Shown here: in pieces, positions 33,975 to 42,719 of the stretch
Layout of the letters: every line of letters begins with the position of its first letter
Position numbering within the stretch: the first letter of the stretch is position 1
Assembly (NCBI GenBank): GCA_001899715.1
Contig: MKWI01000027.1
Coordinates: forward strand, 51,654-115,653
Reading direction: 5' to 3'
DNA: 64,000 nucleotides
Origin: Sphingobium sp. 66-54
GTDB lineage: Bacteria; Pseudomonadota; Alphaproteobacteria; Sphingomonadales; Sphingomonadaceae
Notes under the pieces: model-generated
What the model was told of the DNA's origin: nothing
Seen by the model: the letters and a program-made list of their open reading frames with translations, nothing else
Databases searched by the model: none
Made by a program: the position numbers and the translations under genes

Positions 33975-36427
33975 AGAGGTAGCTCCTGCTGAGGTTGACG
34001 TTGCGGATCGGAGGGAAGAAGCTCGACGGCCCAGGCGAGCCCGCGATGGCGCAGCCATTCGGCCGCGAACCCGGATTGCCCGTGGGTTTCCATGATGTCG
34101 GCGATGGCGATCTGGTCGGTTTTCGACGACGCGGCGGTGAAGGCGAGCGCGACCTCTCCCAGCCCCAGCTCGAACAGGCGGTTGCCTCGCCGCGACTGGC
34201 AGTAATAATCGCGCTTCGGCGTCGCCCGGCTGAGGATTTCGATCTGCCTGGAGTTGAGACCGAACCGCTCGTAGATGGACGCGATCTGCGGCTCGGCCGC
34301 GCGCTCGTTGGGCAGGAAGATGCGCGTCGGGCAACTCTCGATGATGGCCGGTGCGATGCTCGACGTATCGACGTCCGCGAGGCTCTGCGTCGCGAACACG
34401 ACGATGGCATTGCGCTTGCGCAGGGTTTTCAGCCACTCGCGAAGCTGTGCCGCGAAAGCCGGGCTATCGAGCACCAGCCAGCCCTCGTCGATGATGATGA
34501 GCGTGGGCGAGCCGTCCAGCCGTGCCTCGATCCGGTGGAACAGATAGGAGAGGACCGCCGCGGCGGCTCCCGAGCCGACAAGCCCTTCCGTCTCGAACGC
34601 CTGGATATCGGCTTCGCCGAGCCGTTCGGCCTCGGCGTCGAGCAGCCGACCCCACGGCCCGCCGATGCAATATGGCGCGAGCGCCTGCTTGAGCGCCTGC
34701 GATTGCAGCAGGACGGCGAGGCCGGTGAGCGTGCGCTCCGCGACCGGCGCGCTGGCGAGCGATCCCAGCGCCGACCAGATATGCTCTTTCGCCTGCGGAT
34801 CGACGGTGACACCTTCGGACGTGAAGATCGCGGCCAGCCATTCGGCCGCCCATGCCCGCTCGGCGGGGTCGTCGATCCGCGCGAGTGGCTGCAACTGGAC
34901 GCCGCCGTCGCTGTCGTCGGACAGACCGCCGCCGAGATCCTGCCAGTCCCCACCCATGGCGAGCGTGGCGGCACGGATGCTGCCGCCGAAGTCGAACGCG
35001 AAGACTTGCCCCTTCTCGTAGCGGCGGAACTGCATCGCCATCAGCGCGAGCAGCACCGACTTGCCCGCGCCCGTGGGGCCGACGACCAGCGTGTGGCCGA
35101 CGTCGCTGCCATCGGGGTGAAGGGAAAACCGGAACGGGGTCGAGCCTTCGGTCTTGCCGTAAAGCAAGGGGGGAGCGCCGAAATGCTCGTCCCGTTCCGG
35201 CCCCGCCCATACCGCTGAGAGGGGGATCAGGTGGGCGAGATTGAGAGTGGAAATCGGGGGCTGCCGGACGTTGGCGTAAGTGTGGCCGGGCAGGCTTCCC
35301 AGCCATGCCTCGATCGCGTTCATGCCCTCGGGAATGACGGTGAAATCGCGGCCCTGGATGATCTTCTCGGCGAGCCGCAGCTTCTCGGCGGCAATGGCCG
35401 GATCGCGGTCCCATACCGTGACGGTCGCCGTCACATAGGCCATGCCGGCATAGTCCGCGCCAAGCTCTTGCAGCGCGGCATCGGCATCCAGAGCCTTGTT
35501 CGAGGCGTCGCTGTCGAGCAGCGTGGACGCCTCGTTGGTCATCACTTCCTTGAGGATGGCCGCGACCGACTTGCGCTTGGCGAACCACTGGCGGCGGATG
35601 CGAGCCAGCACCTTGGTCGCGTCGGTCTTGTCGAGCATGATCGCGCGCGTCGACCAGCGATAGCCGAACGCCAGCCGGTTCAGCTCGTCGAGCACACCGG
35701 GGAAGGTGACGCTGGGGAATCCCACGACCGTCAATGTGCGGACGTGATGCTCGCCAAGCTTCGGCTCCAGCCCGCCAGTCAGCGGCTCGTCGGCCAGCAG
35801 CGCGTCGAGGTGCATCGGCGTTTCCGGGGCGCGCACGCGCTGGCGGCGGGTCGAGACGGTGCTGTGCAGATAGGTCAGCGTCTCGGCATCATCGAGCCAG
35901 CGGACCTCCGGCACGAAGCCTTCGATCAGATTGAACACCCGGTCGCTGCGATCCTTGAAGCCCGCCAGCGATTCCCACGGATCGACGCCCGCGCCGGAAC
36001 GGCCTTCATAGAGCCAGGTTTCGGCGCGGGCGGCGTCCTCCGCCGGAGGCATCCAGAGCAGCGTCAGATAATAGCCGCTCTCGAAATGCGCGCCTTCCTC
36101 GCGGAACTGTTCGCGCCGCTCCATATCGACCAGCGCCGAGACGGGATCGGGGAAGTCGGAGTCGGGATAGTCGAGCGCGGGGGTGCGCTGCGCCTCGACG
36201 AAGATCGCCCAGCCCGAGCCCAAACGGCGCAGCGCATTGTTGAGCCGCGCGGTCGTCGCGACCAGCTCGGCGGGCGTCGCGCTGTCGAGATCGGGACCGC
36301 GAAAGCGCGCCGTGCGCTGGAACGAGCCGTCCTTGTTGAGCACCACCCCTTCGCCGACCAGCGCCGCCCAGGGCAGGAAGTCGGCGAGATGCGCGGCCTT
36401 GTTCCGGTATTCGCGCAGGCTCATCAT
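33971..36427 (-). CDS. trbE: TrbE/VirB4-family conjugal transfer ATPase
   Basis: An 818-residue VirB4 ATPase. Walker A is GPTGAGKS at residues 450-457 and Walker B is LIIIDEGWLVL. The N-terminal CagE/TrbE domain spans residues 180-390. It energises pilus assembly and substrate passage at the inner membrane. The sequence ATGATGA at the start gives two possible initiator codons (36427 or 36424), with the first overlapping the trbD stop. It overlaps trbJ by four bases. Confidence 0.96.
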   Translation of the reverse strand: MMSLREYRNKAAHLADFLPWAALVGEGVVLNKDGSFQRTARFRGPDLDSATPAELVATTARLNNALRRLGSGWAIFVEAQRTPALDYPDSDFPDPVSALVDMERREQFREEGAHFESGYYLTLLWMPPAEDAARAETWLYEGRSGAGVDPWESLAGFKDRSDRVFNLIEGFVPEVRWLDDAETLTYLHSTVSTRRQRVRAPETPMHLDALLADEPLTGGLEPKLGEHHVRTLTVVGFPSVTFPGVLDELNRLAFGYRWSTRAIMLDKTDATKVLARIRRQWFAKRKSVAAILKEVMTNEASTLLDSDASNKALDADAALQELGADYAGMAYVTATVTVWDRDPAIAAEKLRLAEKIIQGRDFTVIPEGMNAIEAWLGSLPGHTYANVRQPPISTLNLAHLIPLSAVWAGPERDEHFGAPPLLYGKTEGSTPFRFSLHPDGSDVGHTLVVGPTGAGKSVLLALMAMQFRRYEKGQVFAFDFGGSIRAATLAMGGDWQDLGGGLSDDSDGGVQLQPLARIDDPAERAWAAEWLAAIFTSEGVTVDPQAKEHIWSALGSLASAPVAERTLTGLAVLLQSQALKQALAPYCIGGPWGRLLDAEAERLGEADIQAFETEGLVGSGAAAAVLSYLFHRIEARLDGSPTLIIIDEGWLVLDSPAFAAQLREWLKTLRKRNAIVVFATQSLADVDTSSIAPAIIESCPTRIFLPNERAAEPQIASIYERFGLNSRQIEILSRATPKRDYYCQSRRGNRLFELGLGEVALAFTAASSKTDQIAIADIMETHGQSGFAAEWLRHRGLAWAVELLPSDPQRQPQQELPL

Positions 36428-36705
36428 GGCCGCATCCAGACCGGAAAGCGCAGGTGCCTGCGCGCCACGTCCACGAACTGCGGATCGCGGCGCGCGGCCC
36501 ATACCGAGAGAGCGTGGCCGATGGCCCAGATCGCCAGCCCGGCGATCCAGAGGCGCAAGCCCAGGCCAATCGCGCCCGCCAGCGTCCCGTTGACGATGGC
36601 GAGCGAGCGCGGGGCGCCGCCGAGCAAGATCGGCTCGGTCAGCGCGCGATGAACGGGCGCATAGAAGCCCGCGATGGGCTCATCGGTGTCGGCCGCGCCC
36701 GTCAT
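36424..36705 (-). CDS. trbD: TrbD/VirB3-family conjugal transfer protein
   Basis: A 93-residue inner-membrane protein starting MTGAADTDEPIAGFYAPVHR and containing the VirB3 pattern RALTEPILLGGAPRS with two closely spaced hydrophobic helices. It works with TrbE at the base of the channel. It overlaps trbC and trbE by four bases each. Confidence 0.92.
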   Translation of the reverse strand: MTGAADTDEPIAGFYAPVHRALTEPILLGGAPRSLAIVNGTLAGAIGLGLRLWIAGLAIWAIGHALSVWAARRDPQFVDVARRHLRFPVWMRP

Positions 36706-37037
36706 GCGACGATCAGCCCCCCGCCGAAGCTGAAAAACGACAGGAAGAAGCTCGACGCCGCGAACGCGATGCTGAGCCCGAACACGATCTGGATCATGCG
36801 CCTCGCCCCGCCCGACGTATCGCCGAAGGCCAGGGTCAGGCCCGTCACGATGATGATCATCACCGCGATAATCTTGGCGACCGGCCCTTCGATGCTTTCG
36901 AGGATCGACTGGAGCGGCGCCTCCCACGGCATCGACGATCCGCCCGCATGGGCTGGCGCGGCGAGCGTCACGGCGATCACGCTGGCGGTGGCGGTGAGCA
37001 TGGCGCGGCGTGCGCCATGCCGGAAAGCATGGATCAT
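36702..37037 (-). CDS. trbC: TrbC/VirB2-family pilin
   Basis: A 111-residue propilin with a long signal region (residues 1-31, ending APAHA) and two hydrophobic helices in the mature part (KIIAVMIIIVTGLTLAFG and IQIVFGLSIAFAASSFF). It is the major subunit of the conjugative pilus, likely cyclised by the TraF-type peptidase at 54 kb. It overlaps trbB by four bases. Confidence 0.93.
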   Translation of the reverse strand: MIHAFRHGARRAMLTATASVIAVTLAAPAHAGGSSMPWEAPLQSILESIEGPVAKIIAVMIIIVTGLTLAFGDTSGGARRMIQIVFGLSIAFAASSFFLSFFSFGGGLIVA

Positions 37038-38020
37038 GTGGGTTCTCCCGGCTGGGTGTTGGAAAGAGGCGTGAGGCGGTAGTCGCCGGTCGCGGGGTCG
37101 AGCCCCTCGACGCGGGCCAGTTCGGCGAGGCGGCGGCCGTGTCCATCGCGGACCAGCACGGCGATCAGGTCGATCGTCTCGGCCAGCAGCGCGCGCGGGA
37201 CCGTGACCACCGCTTCCTGGATGAGCTGTTCCATGCGCCTGAGCGCGCCGAGCGCGGTGCCGGCGTGGATGGTGCCGATCCCGCCGGGATGTCCGGTTCC
37301 CCAGGCTTTGAGAAGGTCGAGCGCCTCGCTCCCGCGCACCTCGCCGATGGGGATGCGGTCGGGGCGCAGGCGCAGCGAGGAGCGGACAAGATCGGACAGC
37401 GAGACGACGCCGTCCTTGGTCCGCATGGCGACCAGGTTCGGCGCGGCGCATTGAAGCTCGCGGGTATCCTCGATCAGCACGATGCGATCGGTGGTTTTCG
37501 CCACCTCGGCGAGCAGCGCATTGACCAGCGTCGTCTTGCCGCTGCCGGTGCCGCCCGCCACGAGGATGTTCGCGCGGGCCGGAACAGCCTGCCGGAGCGT
37601 GTCCGCTTCAGCGGCCAACATGATCCCGGCGGACACATAATCGTCGAGCGTGAACACCGCGACGGCGGGCTTGCGGATCGCGAAAGCAGGGGCCGCGACG
37701 ATCGGCGGCAGCAATCCCTCGAACCGTTCGCCGCCCTCGGGCAGCTCGGCCGAGACGCGCGGGCTGCGCGCATGAACCTCGACGCCGACATGGTGGGCGA
37801 CCAGGCGCACGATGCGCTCGCCGTCCGCTGCGGCCAGCATCATGCCGGTGTCGCTGATGCCTTCGCCGAGCCGGTCGATCCAGAGCCGACCGTCCGGGTT
37901 GAGCATCACCTCGATCACTTGCGGGTCGTCGAGCCAGGCCGCGATCGACGGTCCGAGCGCCGTGCGCAGCATCCGTGCGCCGCGCGTCCTCGCCTCGGAT
38001 CGGATCGGGTGGACGGTCAA
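37034..38020 (-). CDS. trbB: TrbB/VirB11-family conjugal transfer ATPase
   Basis: A 328-residue VirB11 ATPase with Walker A GGTGSGKT at residues 156-163, the Asp box LIEDTRELQ and the His box ([11 protein letters not shown]). It switches the machinery between pilus biogenesis and DNA transfer. The start is a TTG at 38020 with AGGGG seven bases upstream; no in-frame ATG exists before the upstream stop. It is the first gene of the trb operon. Confidence 0.95.
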   Translation of the reverse strand: MTVHPIRSEARTRGARMLRTALGPSIAAWLDDPQVIEVMLNPDGRLWIDRLGEGISDTGMMLAAADGERIVRLVAHHVGVEVHARSPRVSAELPEGGERFEGLLPPIVAAPAFAIRKPAVAVFTLDDYVSAGIMLAAEADTLRQAVPARANILVAGGTGSGKTTLVNALLAEVAKTTDRIVLIEDTRELQCAAPNLVAMRTKDGVVSLSDLVRSSLRLRPDRIPIGEVRGSEALDLLKAWGTGHPGGIGTIHAGTALGALRRMEQLIQEAVVTVPRALLAETIDLIAVLVRDGHGRRLAELARVEGLDPATGDYRLTPLSNTQPGEPT

Positions 38021-38345
38021 GAAGAAGCCCCTGAAATAGGCCGGGCGAACCGCCGCCCGGCGTCAGGGACACATCAAGAGAGACAGAAAAGGAGGGGATT
38101 CAACAAGGAAATGCAGCCGTCGCAGGCTGGCGAAGAAAGACAGGGAATGGCGTAGGGGCGCTTTCGCGCAACCCCGAATCTGCGCTTGTGGGCAGTGCGC
38201 GGCGGCGACGGTCACGAGGGCGTGGTCGTTACCCCGAAAGCTGCCGTTATGCTCGCTACCAATTGGCTGTCATCCCCAGCCAGATACGATACAAATCCTT
38301 GCAGTCTGCCACTGGTGCTGTGAGTTTTTGTATCAGCGCCGCGGA
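38021..38345. promoter_or_regulatory. trb operon leader and promoter region
   Basis: A 325-base non-coding stretch between trbB and the PIN toxin gene. It holds a hairpin with 8-bp arms (38040-38061, stem GCCGGGCG, loop AACCGC) just upstream of the trbB ribosome site, copy 1 of a 36-bp direct repeat (38120-38155), and a loose inverted repeat GATACAAA (38288-38295) / TTTGTATC (38327-38334). I see no gene in it. Expression of the trb operon is probably set here. Confidence 0.5.
38120..38155 (-). repeat. 36-bp direct repeat, copy 1 (upstream of trbB)
   Basis: A 36-base sequence beginning TCGCAGGCTGG and ending GGAATGGCGTAG on the plus strand. An identical copy is at 41644-41679. This copy lies 99 bases upstream of the trbB start, in the same orientation relative to the gene as the other copy to traG. 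Confidence 0.9.
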
Positions 38346-38777
38346 CTAATTATTCGCTTGCGGTGCTTTGCCTATCAGTTCGAGAAACTGGCGCACCGTG
38401 ATGATCCGTGCGCCCGCGTGCCGTTCCAGACTCAACAGGTCGGCCTTGTCGCCAGTGATGAGCATATTGGCGGCTCCCGCTTCAACGGTGGCGAGCAAAT
38501 AATTGTCCCAGGGATCGCGGCAAATAGTGACAACAGGCAAATCATCGAGAACGGTGGCGATTCTCCGCAATTCATTGACCAAGCGCCCGGCCAGCATCGG
38601 CGACAGACGGGCGCGTATCTTTGCGTAGCGCGTGACGCGGCGCAATTCTTCGATCTGCTCGATGGATGTCAGCAGGCTGAAATGCCCCTGCTGCCATAGC
38701 GCGACCAACTGTGCGGGCAGTGATCGGCTCGACAGCAGGGCGCTGATAAAGACATTGGTGTCGATGACAACGCGCAT
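38346..38777 (-). CDS. PIN-domain ribonuclease toxin
   Basis: A 143-residue PIN-domain protein of the putative-toxin-component family. The fold begins MRVVIDTNVFISALLS with catalytic Asp6, and the conserved acidic cluster CRDPWDNYLLATVEAGA is followed by MLITGDKADLL. PIN toxins cleave RNA (often tRNA or mRNA) with bound Mg2+. The antitoxin gene lies three bases upstream. The pair sits between copG/traG and trbB and probably stabilises the element. Confidence 0.87.
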   Translation of the reverse strand: MRVVIDTNVFISALLSSRSLPAQLVALWQQGHFSLLTSIEQIEELRRVTRYAKIRARLSPMLAGRLVNELRRIATVLDDLPVVTICRDPWDNYLLATVEAGAANMLITGDKADLLSLERHAGARIITVRQFLELIGKAPQANN

Positions 38778-38780
38778 GGC

Positions 38781-39020
38781 TTACTGCTTGCGCGCGTCGG
38801 CGACCGCTTCCTCGATCAGGCTGTCCAGTTCATCGACGGAAAGATCGTCGAACCCGGCCCTGACTTCCGTGAGGGTCAGGTCAAGCAGACGCCATTTGAC
38901 TGATTCTTCGATGAATTTCGACAGGTCGCCCTTCTTCATCCCGCGTTGTGCGAGATAGGTCCGAACCTCGATATCCGTTTCCGGCGCTACATTGACGGTC
39001 CAGCGGGTTACATCGCCCAT
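38781..39020 (-). CDS. Antitoxin partner of the PIN toxin
   Basis: A 79-residue protein with a ribbon-helix-helix-like N-terminus (MGDVTRWTVNVAPETDIEVR, then GDLSKFIEESVKWRLLD) and an acidic C-terminus (DDLSVDELDSLIEEAVADAR) suited to toxin binding. ATG 39020 is preferred over a GTG six bases upstream. An inverted repeat lies just before the start and probably serves as its operator. Confidence 0.78.
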   Translation of the reverse strand: MGDVTRWTVNVAPETDIEVRTYLAQRGMKKGDLSKFIEESVKWRLLDLTLTEVRAGFDDLSVDELDSLIEEAVADARKQ

Positions 39021-39033
39021 GACCACTCACTCC

Positions 39034-39063
39034 GATAAGCTGTTTTACGCTTAAACGCTTATC
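39034..39063 (-). promoter_or_regulatory. Inverted repeat upstream of the antitoxin gene (likely operator)
   Basis: Perfect 7-bp arms GATAAGC (39034-39040) and GCTTATC (39057-39063) with a 16-base AT-rich centre that contains a second GCTTAAA/TTTAAGC half-site. It starts 14 bases upstream of the antitoxin ATG. Autorepression by toxin-antitoxin complexes at such sites is usual. Confidence 0.55.
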
Positions 39064-39091
39064 ATGTTTCACGCCGACTGGCAATCAGTGG

Positions 39092-39511
39092 CTATTCCTT
39101 CGCGGCGGTCGAGACATCCTCGCCGATCTCCTGCCGGACTCTCGGTCCATTGGCGAGCCTACGCCCCAGCGCCTCGATGAAGGCGTCATAGCGGTCGTTC
39201 CCCAGGCGGCGCAGCGCCGCGCGTTCCGTTTCGGGCGGTGGCGGGGTCGATGTCAGCCAGAAGCGCACGAACTGCGCGATCATCTCGACGCCGATGCCGA
39301 GATCGCGTTCGAGTCGCGCCGCCTTGCGATCTAGCCGGTCCATGCGCTTCGCCATCGCCGCCTCGCGCCGCTCGTCCCCATCGGGCGAGAGGAAGGAGGC
39401 AATGGCCGCCTCCGCCACCAGCGAGCGGGATTGCCCGCGCCGGTCGGCATAGGAGGCCAGCGCCTGCATGATGTCGCGGTCGAGATAGACCGAAAGCCTG
39501 TCCTTGCTCAT
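39092..39511 (-). CDS. CopG-family ribbon-helix-helix protein linked to traG
   Basis: A 139-residue protein with an N-terminal ribbon-helix-helix (KDRLSVYLDRDIMQALASYA, then RSLVAEAAIASFL) and a helical C-terminal extension. It overlaps the end of traG by four bases, the usual arrangement in trb-type elements, where it may act as a regulator or relaxosome accessory protein. Exact role not known to me. Confidence 0.82.
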   Translation of the reverse strand: MSKDRLSVYLDRDIMQALASYADRRGQSRSLVAEAAIASFLSPDGDERREAAMAKRMDRLDRKAARLERDLGIGVEMIAQFVRFWLTSTPPPPETERAALRRLGNDRYDAFIEALGRRLANGPRVRQEIGEDVSTAAKE

Positions 39512-41580
39512 AGCTCGATCCCGTCATCCCGGTCCATTGCGGCCCGGCGCGCGTTCATCGCCTGCTCGCGCTGGATTTCCCGGTTGCGGATGGCGTCCGC
39601 ATCGGATTCCGGTTCGTCCGGGTCGAACTCGTTGGACGGCGTGGACCGGGGTTTGGGCGCGATGTCGAGATGCCGCTCCTGCTCGGGCTCCTGGCGGATA
39701 TCCGCCGCCGCTTCGCTCTCCCCTGTGCTGTCGGACTTCTCGCCGTCCGCCTCGTCAGCCTTTGCCTTCCCGCCCTTCGGTTGCCCGATGCCCTTCGCTT
39801 CCTCCCGCCGCCTGGCGAACGCGCGCATCATCGCATCGTCGGGCGCGATGGGCGGCAGGTTCCGCCAGTCGTCGGGACGGGTTTCCCGATTGACCCATGC
39901 GGCCGGGTCGGGCGGCGCCATGATCCGCGCCGCCAGACGGGGGTCGGCGTAATATGCCGCCTTCTTCGCCCGGATCGGATGGATGCCCGACACCATGACG
40001 ATTTCCTCGTCGGGCGGAAGGGTCATGACCTCGCCCTGGGTCAGAAGCTGGCGGGCGGTTTCGGAGCGCGAGACCATCAGGTGCCCGAGCCAGGGGCTCA
40101 ATCTATGTCCGGCGTAATTTTTCATCGCCTTCATCTCGGTGGCGGTGCCGAGCGCCTTCGAGACGCGCTCTCCCGTCCGCTCGTCATTGGTCGCGAAGCT
40201 GACCCTGATGTGACAATTGTCGAGGATGGCGTTGTTGGGTCCATAGGCCTGCTCAACCTGGTTGAGGCTCTGTGCGATCAAAAAACCTTTGATTCCATAG
40301 CCAGCGACGAAGGCCAGAGCCTTCTCAAAGAAGTCGAGCCGCCCCAGCGCCGCGAACTCGTCAAGCATCATGAGCAGGCGATGGCGCTTCGTCCCGCTGT
40401 CCAGTTCCTCCGTCAGCCGCCGGCCGATCTGGTTGAGCATGAGCCGAATGAGCGGACGGGTGCGCGAGATGTCGGATGGCGGGACGACCAGATAAAGCGT
40501 GACCGGCTCGGGGCCTTCAACGAGATCGGCGATGCGCCATTGGCAGCAGCGCGTCACCTCGGCGACCACCGGATCGCGGTAGAGGCCGAGGAAGGACATG
40601 GCGGTCGAGAGCACGCCCGACCGCTCATTGTCGCTCTTGTTCAGCAACTCGCGCGCCGCCGAGGCGATCACGGGATGCACGCCCGCCTCACCTAGGTGCG
40701 GGGTCGCCATCATCCGGTCGAGCGTCGTCTCGATCGGCCGCGCGGGGTCCGACAGGAACGCGGCCACCCCCGCCAGCGTCTTGTCCGGCTCGGCATAGAG
40801 CACATGCAGGATCGCTCCGACCAGCAACGAGTGGCTGGTCTTTTCCCAATGATTGCGGCGTTCGAGCGAGCCCTCGGGATCGACCAACACATCGGCCACG
40901 TTCTGCACGTCGCGGACCTCCCATTGGCCGCGCCGGACCTCCAGTAGCGGGTTGTAGGCTGCCGATAGCGCGTTGGTCGGATCGAACAGCAGCACGCGGC
41001 CGTGCCGCGAACGGAAGCCGGCGGTCAGCGTCCAGTTCTCGCCCTTGATGTCATGGACGATGGCCGATCCCGGCCAAGTCAGCAGCGACGGCACGACCAG
41101 GCCGACGCCCTTGCCGCTACGGGTCGGCGCATAACAGAGAACATGCTCCGGCCCGTCATGGCGCAGATAGGCCCGCCCGAACTGGCCCAGCACCACGCCA
41201 TTGTCGCCGAGCAGACCGGCCTTGCGGATTTCCTTCTCGCTGGCCCAGCGCGCCGAGCCATAGGTTTCGGCGTTCTTCAGTTCGCGCGCGCGCCACACCG
41301 ACATGGCGATGGCGACCGCAATCGACACGAACCCGCCGGAGACAGCGATATATGCCCCGGTCTGGAAAATGTCGGGTGCGTAGGCGTCGAACGAGAACCA
41401 CCACCAGAAGAAGGCCGGCGGCGGATAGATCGGCCAGTCGCCGACCATGAACCAGGGTGGGCCAAGCTCTGGCTGATACGCCAGTGCCGATGCCGTCCAT
41501 TGGGTCGCGCTCCAGATGCTGGAAAGCACGATTAGGAAGACGGCGGTGATCTGGCCCCAGAGGATTTTGGTCGCGGACAT
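39508..41580 (-). CDS. traG: TraG/VirD4-family coupling protein
   Basis: A 690-residue coupling ATPase. Two N-terminal transmembrane helices (residues about 10-35 and 75-95) are followed by a large ATPase domain with Walker A APTRSGKG (151-158) and Walker B LLMMLDEFAALG. The C-terminal tail is charged and low in complexity. It brings the relaxase-DNA complex to the secretion channel. ATG 41580 is preceded by AAGGAGG at the right spacing. Copy 2 of the 36-bp repeat lies 63 bases upstream. Confidence 0.95.
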   Translation of the reverse strand: MSATKILWGQITAVFLIVLSSIWSATQWTASALAYQPELGPPWFMVGDWPIYPPPAFFWWWFSFDAYAPDIFQTGAYIAVSGGFVSIAVAIAMSVWRARELKNAETYGSARWASEKEIRKAGLLGDNGVVLGQFGRAYLRHDGPEHVLCYAPTRSGKGVGLVVPSLLTWPGSAIVHDIKGENWTLTAGFRSRHGRVLLFDPTNALSAAYNPLLEVRRGQWEVRDVQNVADVLVDPEGSLERRNHWEKTSHSLLVGAILHVLYAEPDKTLAGVAAFLSDPARPIETTLDRMMATPHLGEAGVHPVIASAARELLNKSDNERSGVLSTAMSFLGLYRDPVVAEVTRCCQWRIADLVEGPEPVTLYLVVPPSDISRTRPLIRLMLNQIGRRLTEELDSGTKRHRLLMMLDEFAALGRLDFFEKALAFVAGYGIKGFLIAQSLNQVEQAYGPNNAILDNCHIRVSFATNDERTGERVSKALGTATEMKAMKNYAGHRLSPWLGHLMVSRSETARQLLTQGEVMTLPPDEEIVMVSGIHPIRAKKAAYYADPRLAARIMAPPDPAAWVNRETRPDDWRNLPPIAPDDAMMRAFARRREEAKGIGQPKGGKAKADEADGEKSDSTGESEAAADIRQEPEQERHLDIAPKPRSTPSNEFDPDEPESDADAIRNREIQREQAMNARRAAMDRDDGIEL

Positions 41581-41643
41581 ATGACCTCCTTGCGGCAAGG
41601 AGAGAGGCTAGGAATCCGCTGTTTCAAGCACTATTCGCGCAGA

Positions 41644-41679
41644 TCGCAGGCTGGCGAAGAAAGACAGGGAATGGCGTAG
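41644..41679 (-). repeat. 36-bp direct repeat, copy 2 (upstream of traG)
   Basis: Identical to the copy at 38120-38155 over 36 bases. It lies 63 bases upstream of the traG start. Sequence similarity ends sharply on both sides. A small hairpin (TGGCGG-N6-CCGCCA, 41702-41719) follows. Confidence 0.9.
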
Positions 41680-41854
41680 CCGCGTGTGTCCGTCAGATGT
41701 GTGGCGGCAGTTTCCGCCAACATACCCGCCGTTCGGGGGCGAAATTGAGCTGCCTGATACCTGCCTTTCGTTCATCAGGATTCGATGAGACTGCTTCGTG
41801 CTCCATAGCCGTTCGAAGGCGATCCCGACGCACTAACTGCGGCCGATTGTTGCG

Positions 41855-42274
41855 CTAGCCACTCACTGCCCGATCTTGGTGTACAACGGATATCAGCACA
41901 CACGCCTGTGCTAGGCCGTTCTTGCTTCCGACGTCAACCGAGATGGCAGATTGGAAGCCAATTGGCGTTAGAGCTGTCAACCTGGTTATCGCACCGCCAA
42001 GGAGTGTAATCGTCGCCGGCAACGTCGATTGATCTACCGAGATATCGTACCAATCGACAGTCTCGTCGATCCCGGTCCCGAGTGCCTTGGCGCAGGCTTC
42101 CTTGGCACAGAAGGCGCGCGCGTAGAAGGCTGCCTCGGTCAGATTATCGGGAACCCGGGACCGTGCCAGTTCCTCGTCAGAGAACACTTCTTCAAGATAG
42201 CCGCGCCCAAATCGCGCCAGCGAACGGCGAAACCGTTCGATCTGCAAGATGTCAATGCCAATCCCGATCAACAC
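41855..42274 (-). CDS. AcpS-type 4'-phosphopantetheinyl transferase
   Basis: A 139-residue protein of the holo-ACP synthase superfamily. The Mg-binding motif GIGIDILQIERF is at the start and AFCAKEACAKALGTG carries the conserved KEA. The later SxSH motif is degenerate (AISVDVGSKNG), so the His is missing. AcpS enzymes attach phosphopantetheine from CoA to a carrier-protein Ser. GTG 42274 starts seven bases after the stop of the membrane-protein gene. No carrier protein is visible nearby. It is the last gene of the accessory operon. Confidence 0.8.
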   Translation of the reverse strand: MLIGIGIDILQIERFRRSLARFGRGYLEEVFSDEELARSRVPDNLTEAAFYARAFCAKEACAKALGTGIDETVDWYDISVDQSTLPATITLLGGAITRLTALTPIGFQSAISVDVGSKNGLAQACVLISVVHQDRAVSG

Positions 42275-42281
42275 TGACTGA

Positions 42282-42719
42282 CTACCACAAAGCGCGAATG
42301 GCCAAGACACAGGTGAGAAAGGCGGCGATCCATAGTAGCAATGTCGCCGTCGCCCCTTCGGCGCGCAGGCCCATGACCTGGATCGTCGCAGCGCCGCCGA
42401 TGCAGCGTGCCGCGGCGACGATGGCGAGGCTAAGCAAGGCGGCCGCAGGAATGCCAACGATCGCCGGACCATGCGCCAGAACGAGCCCAAGTAGCTGGGC
42501 GTCCGACAAGCGGCGGACCAGCACGACGATGCTGATGATCGCCGTCACGCAGGCGATGATCGTGACGATGAGTGCGCTTCCGCGGATCGGCCAAAAGGCC
42601 TCGCGCGCGGTCGAAGCGGTGGCTGTCGAAGGCGTCGGGCTGGCTGATCCTCCGGTGGGCCTGGCCGGCGGCGGAGGGGGCGGGGCCGCATTGGGCGGCA
42701 ACGGGGCGGTCGCGGTCAT
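42282..42719 (-). CDS. Small membrane protein with Pro-rich N-terminus, unknown function
   Basis: A 145-residue protein. Residues 1-40 are Pro/Ala/Thr-rich and presumably disordered. Three hydrophobic helices follow (SALIVTIIACVTAIISIVVL, a second around residues 80-105 and TATLLLWIAAFLTCVLAIRA). It matches no family I recognise. It starts by ATGA overlap with the base-modification-like gene, so it belongs to the same operon. It might anchor the complex or act as an effector pore. Confidence 0.72.
   Translation of the reverse strand: MTATAPLPPNAAPPPPPPARPTGGSASPTPSTATASTAREAFWPIRGSALIVTIIACVTAIISIVVLVRRLSDAQLLGLVLAHGPAIVGIPAAALLSLAIVAAARCIGGAATIQVMGLRAEGATATLLLWIAAFLTCVLAIRALW

Noticed and set aside
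28622..36652. Several long plus-strand open frames across the trb operon (for example 28622-29986, 33995-35218, 35231-36652)
   Set aside because: All lie opposite intact trb genes and show no recognisable motif, only composition-driven shadow sequence.
38288..38334. Inverted repeat GATACAAA/TTTGTATC as a possible att or IS boundary
   Set aside because: The arms are short, the loop is long and neither flank shows a duplication or recombinase gene.
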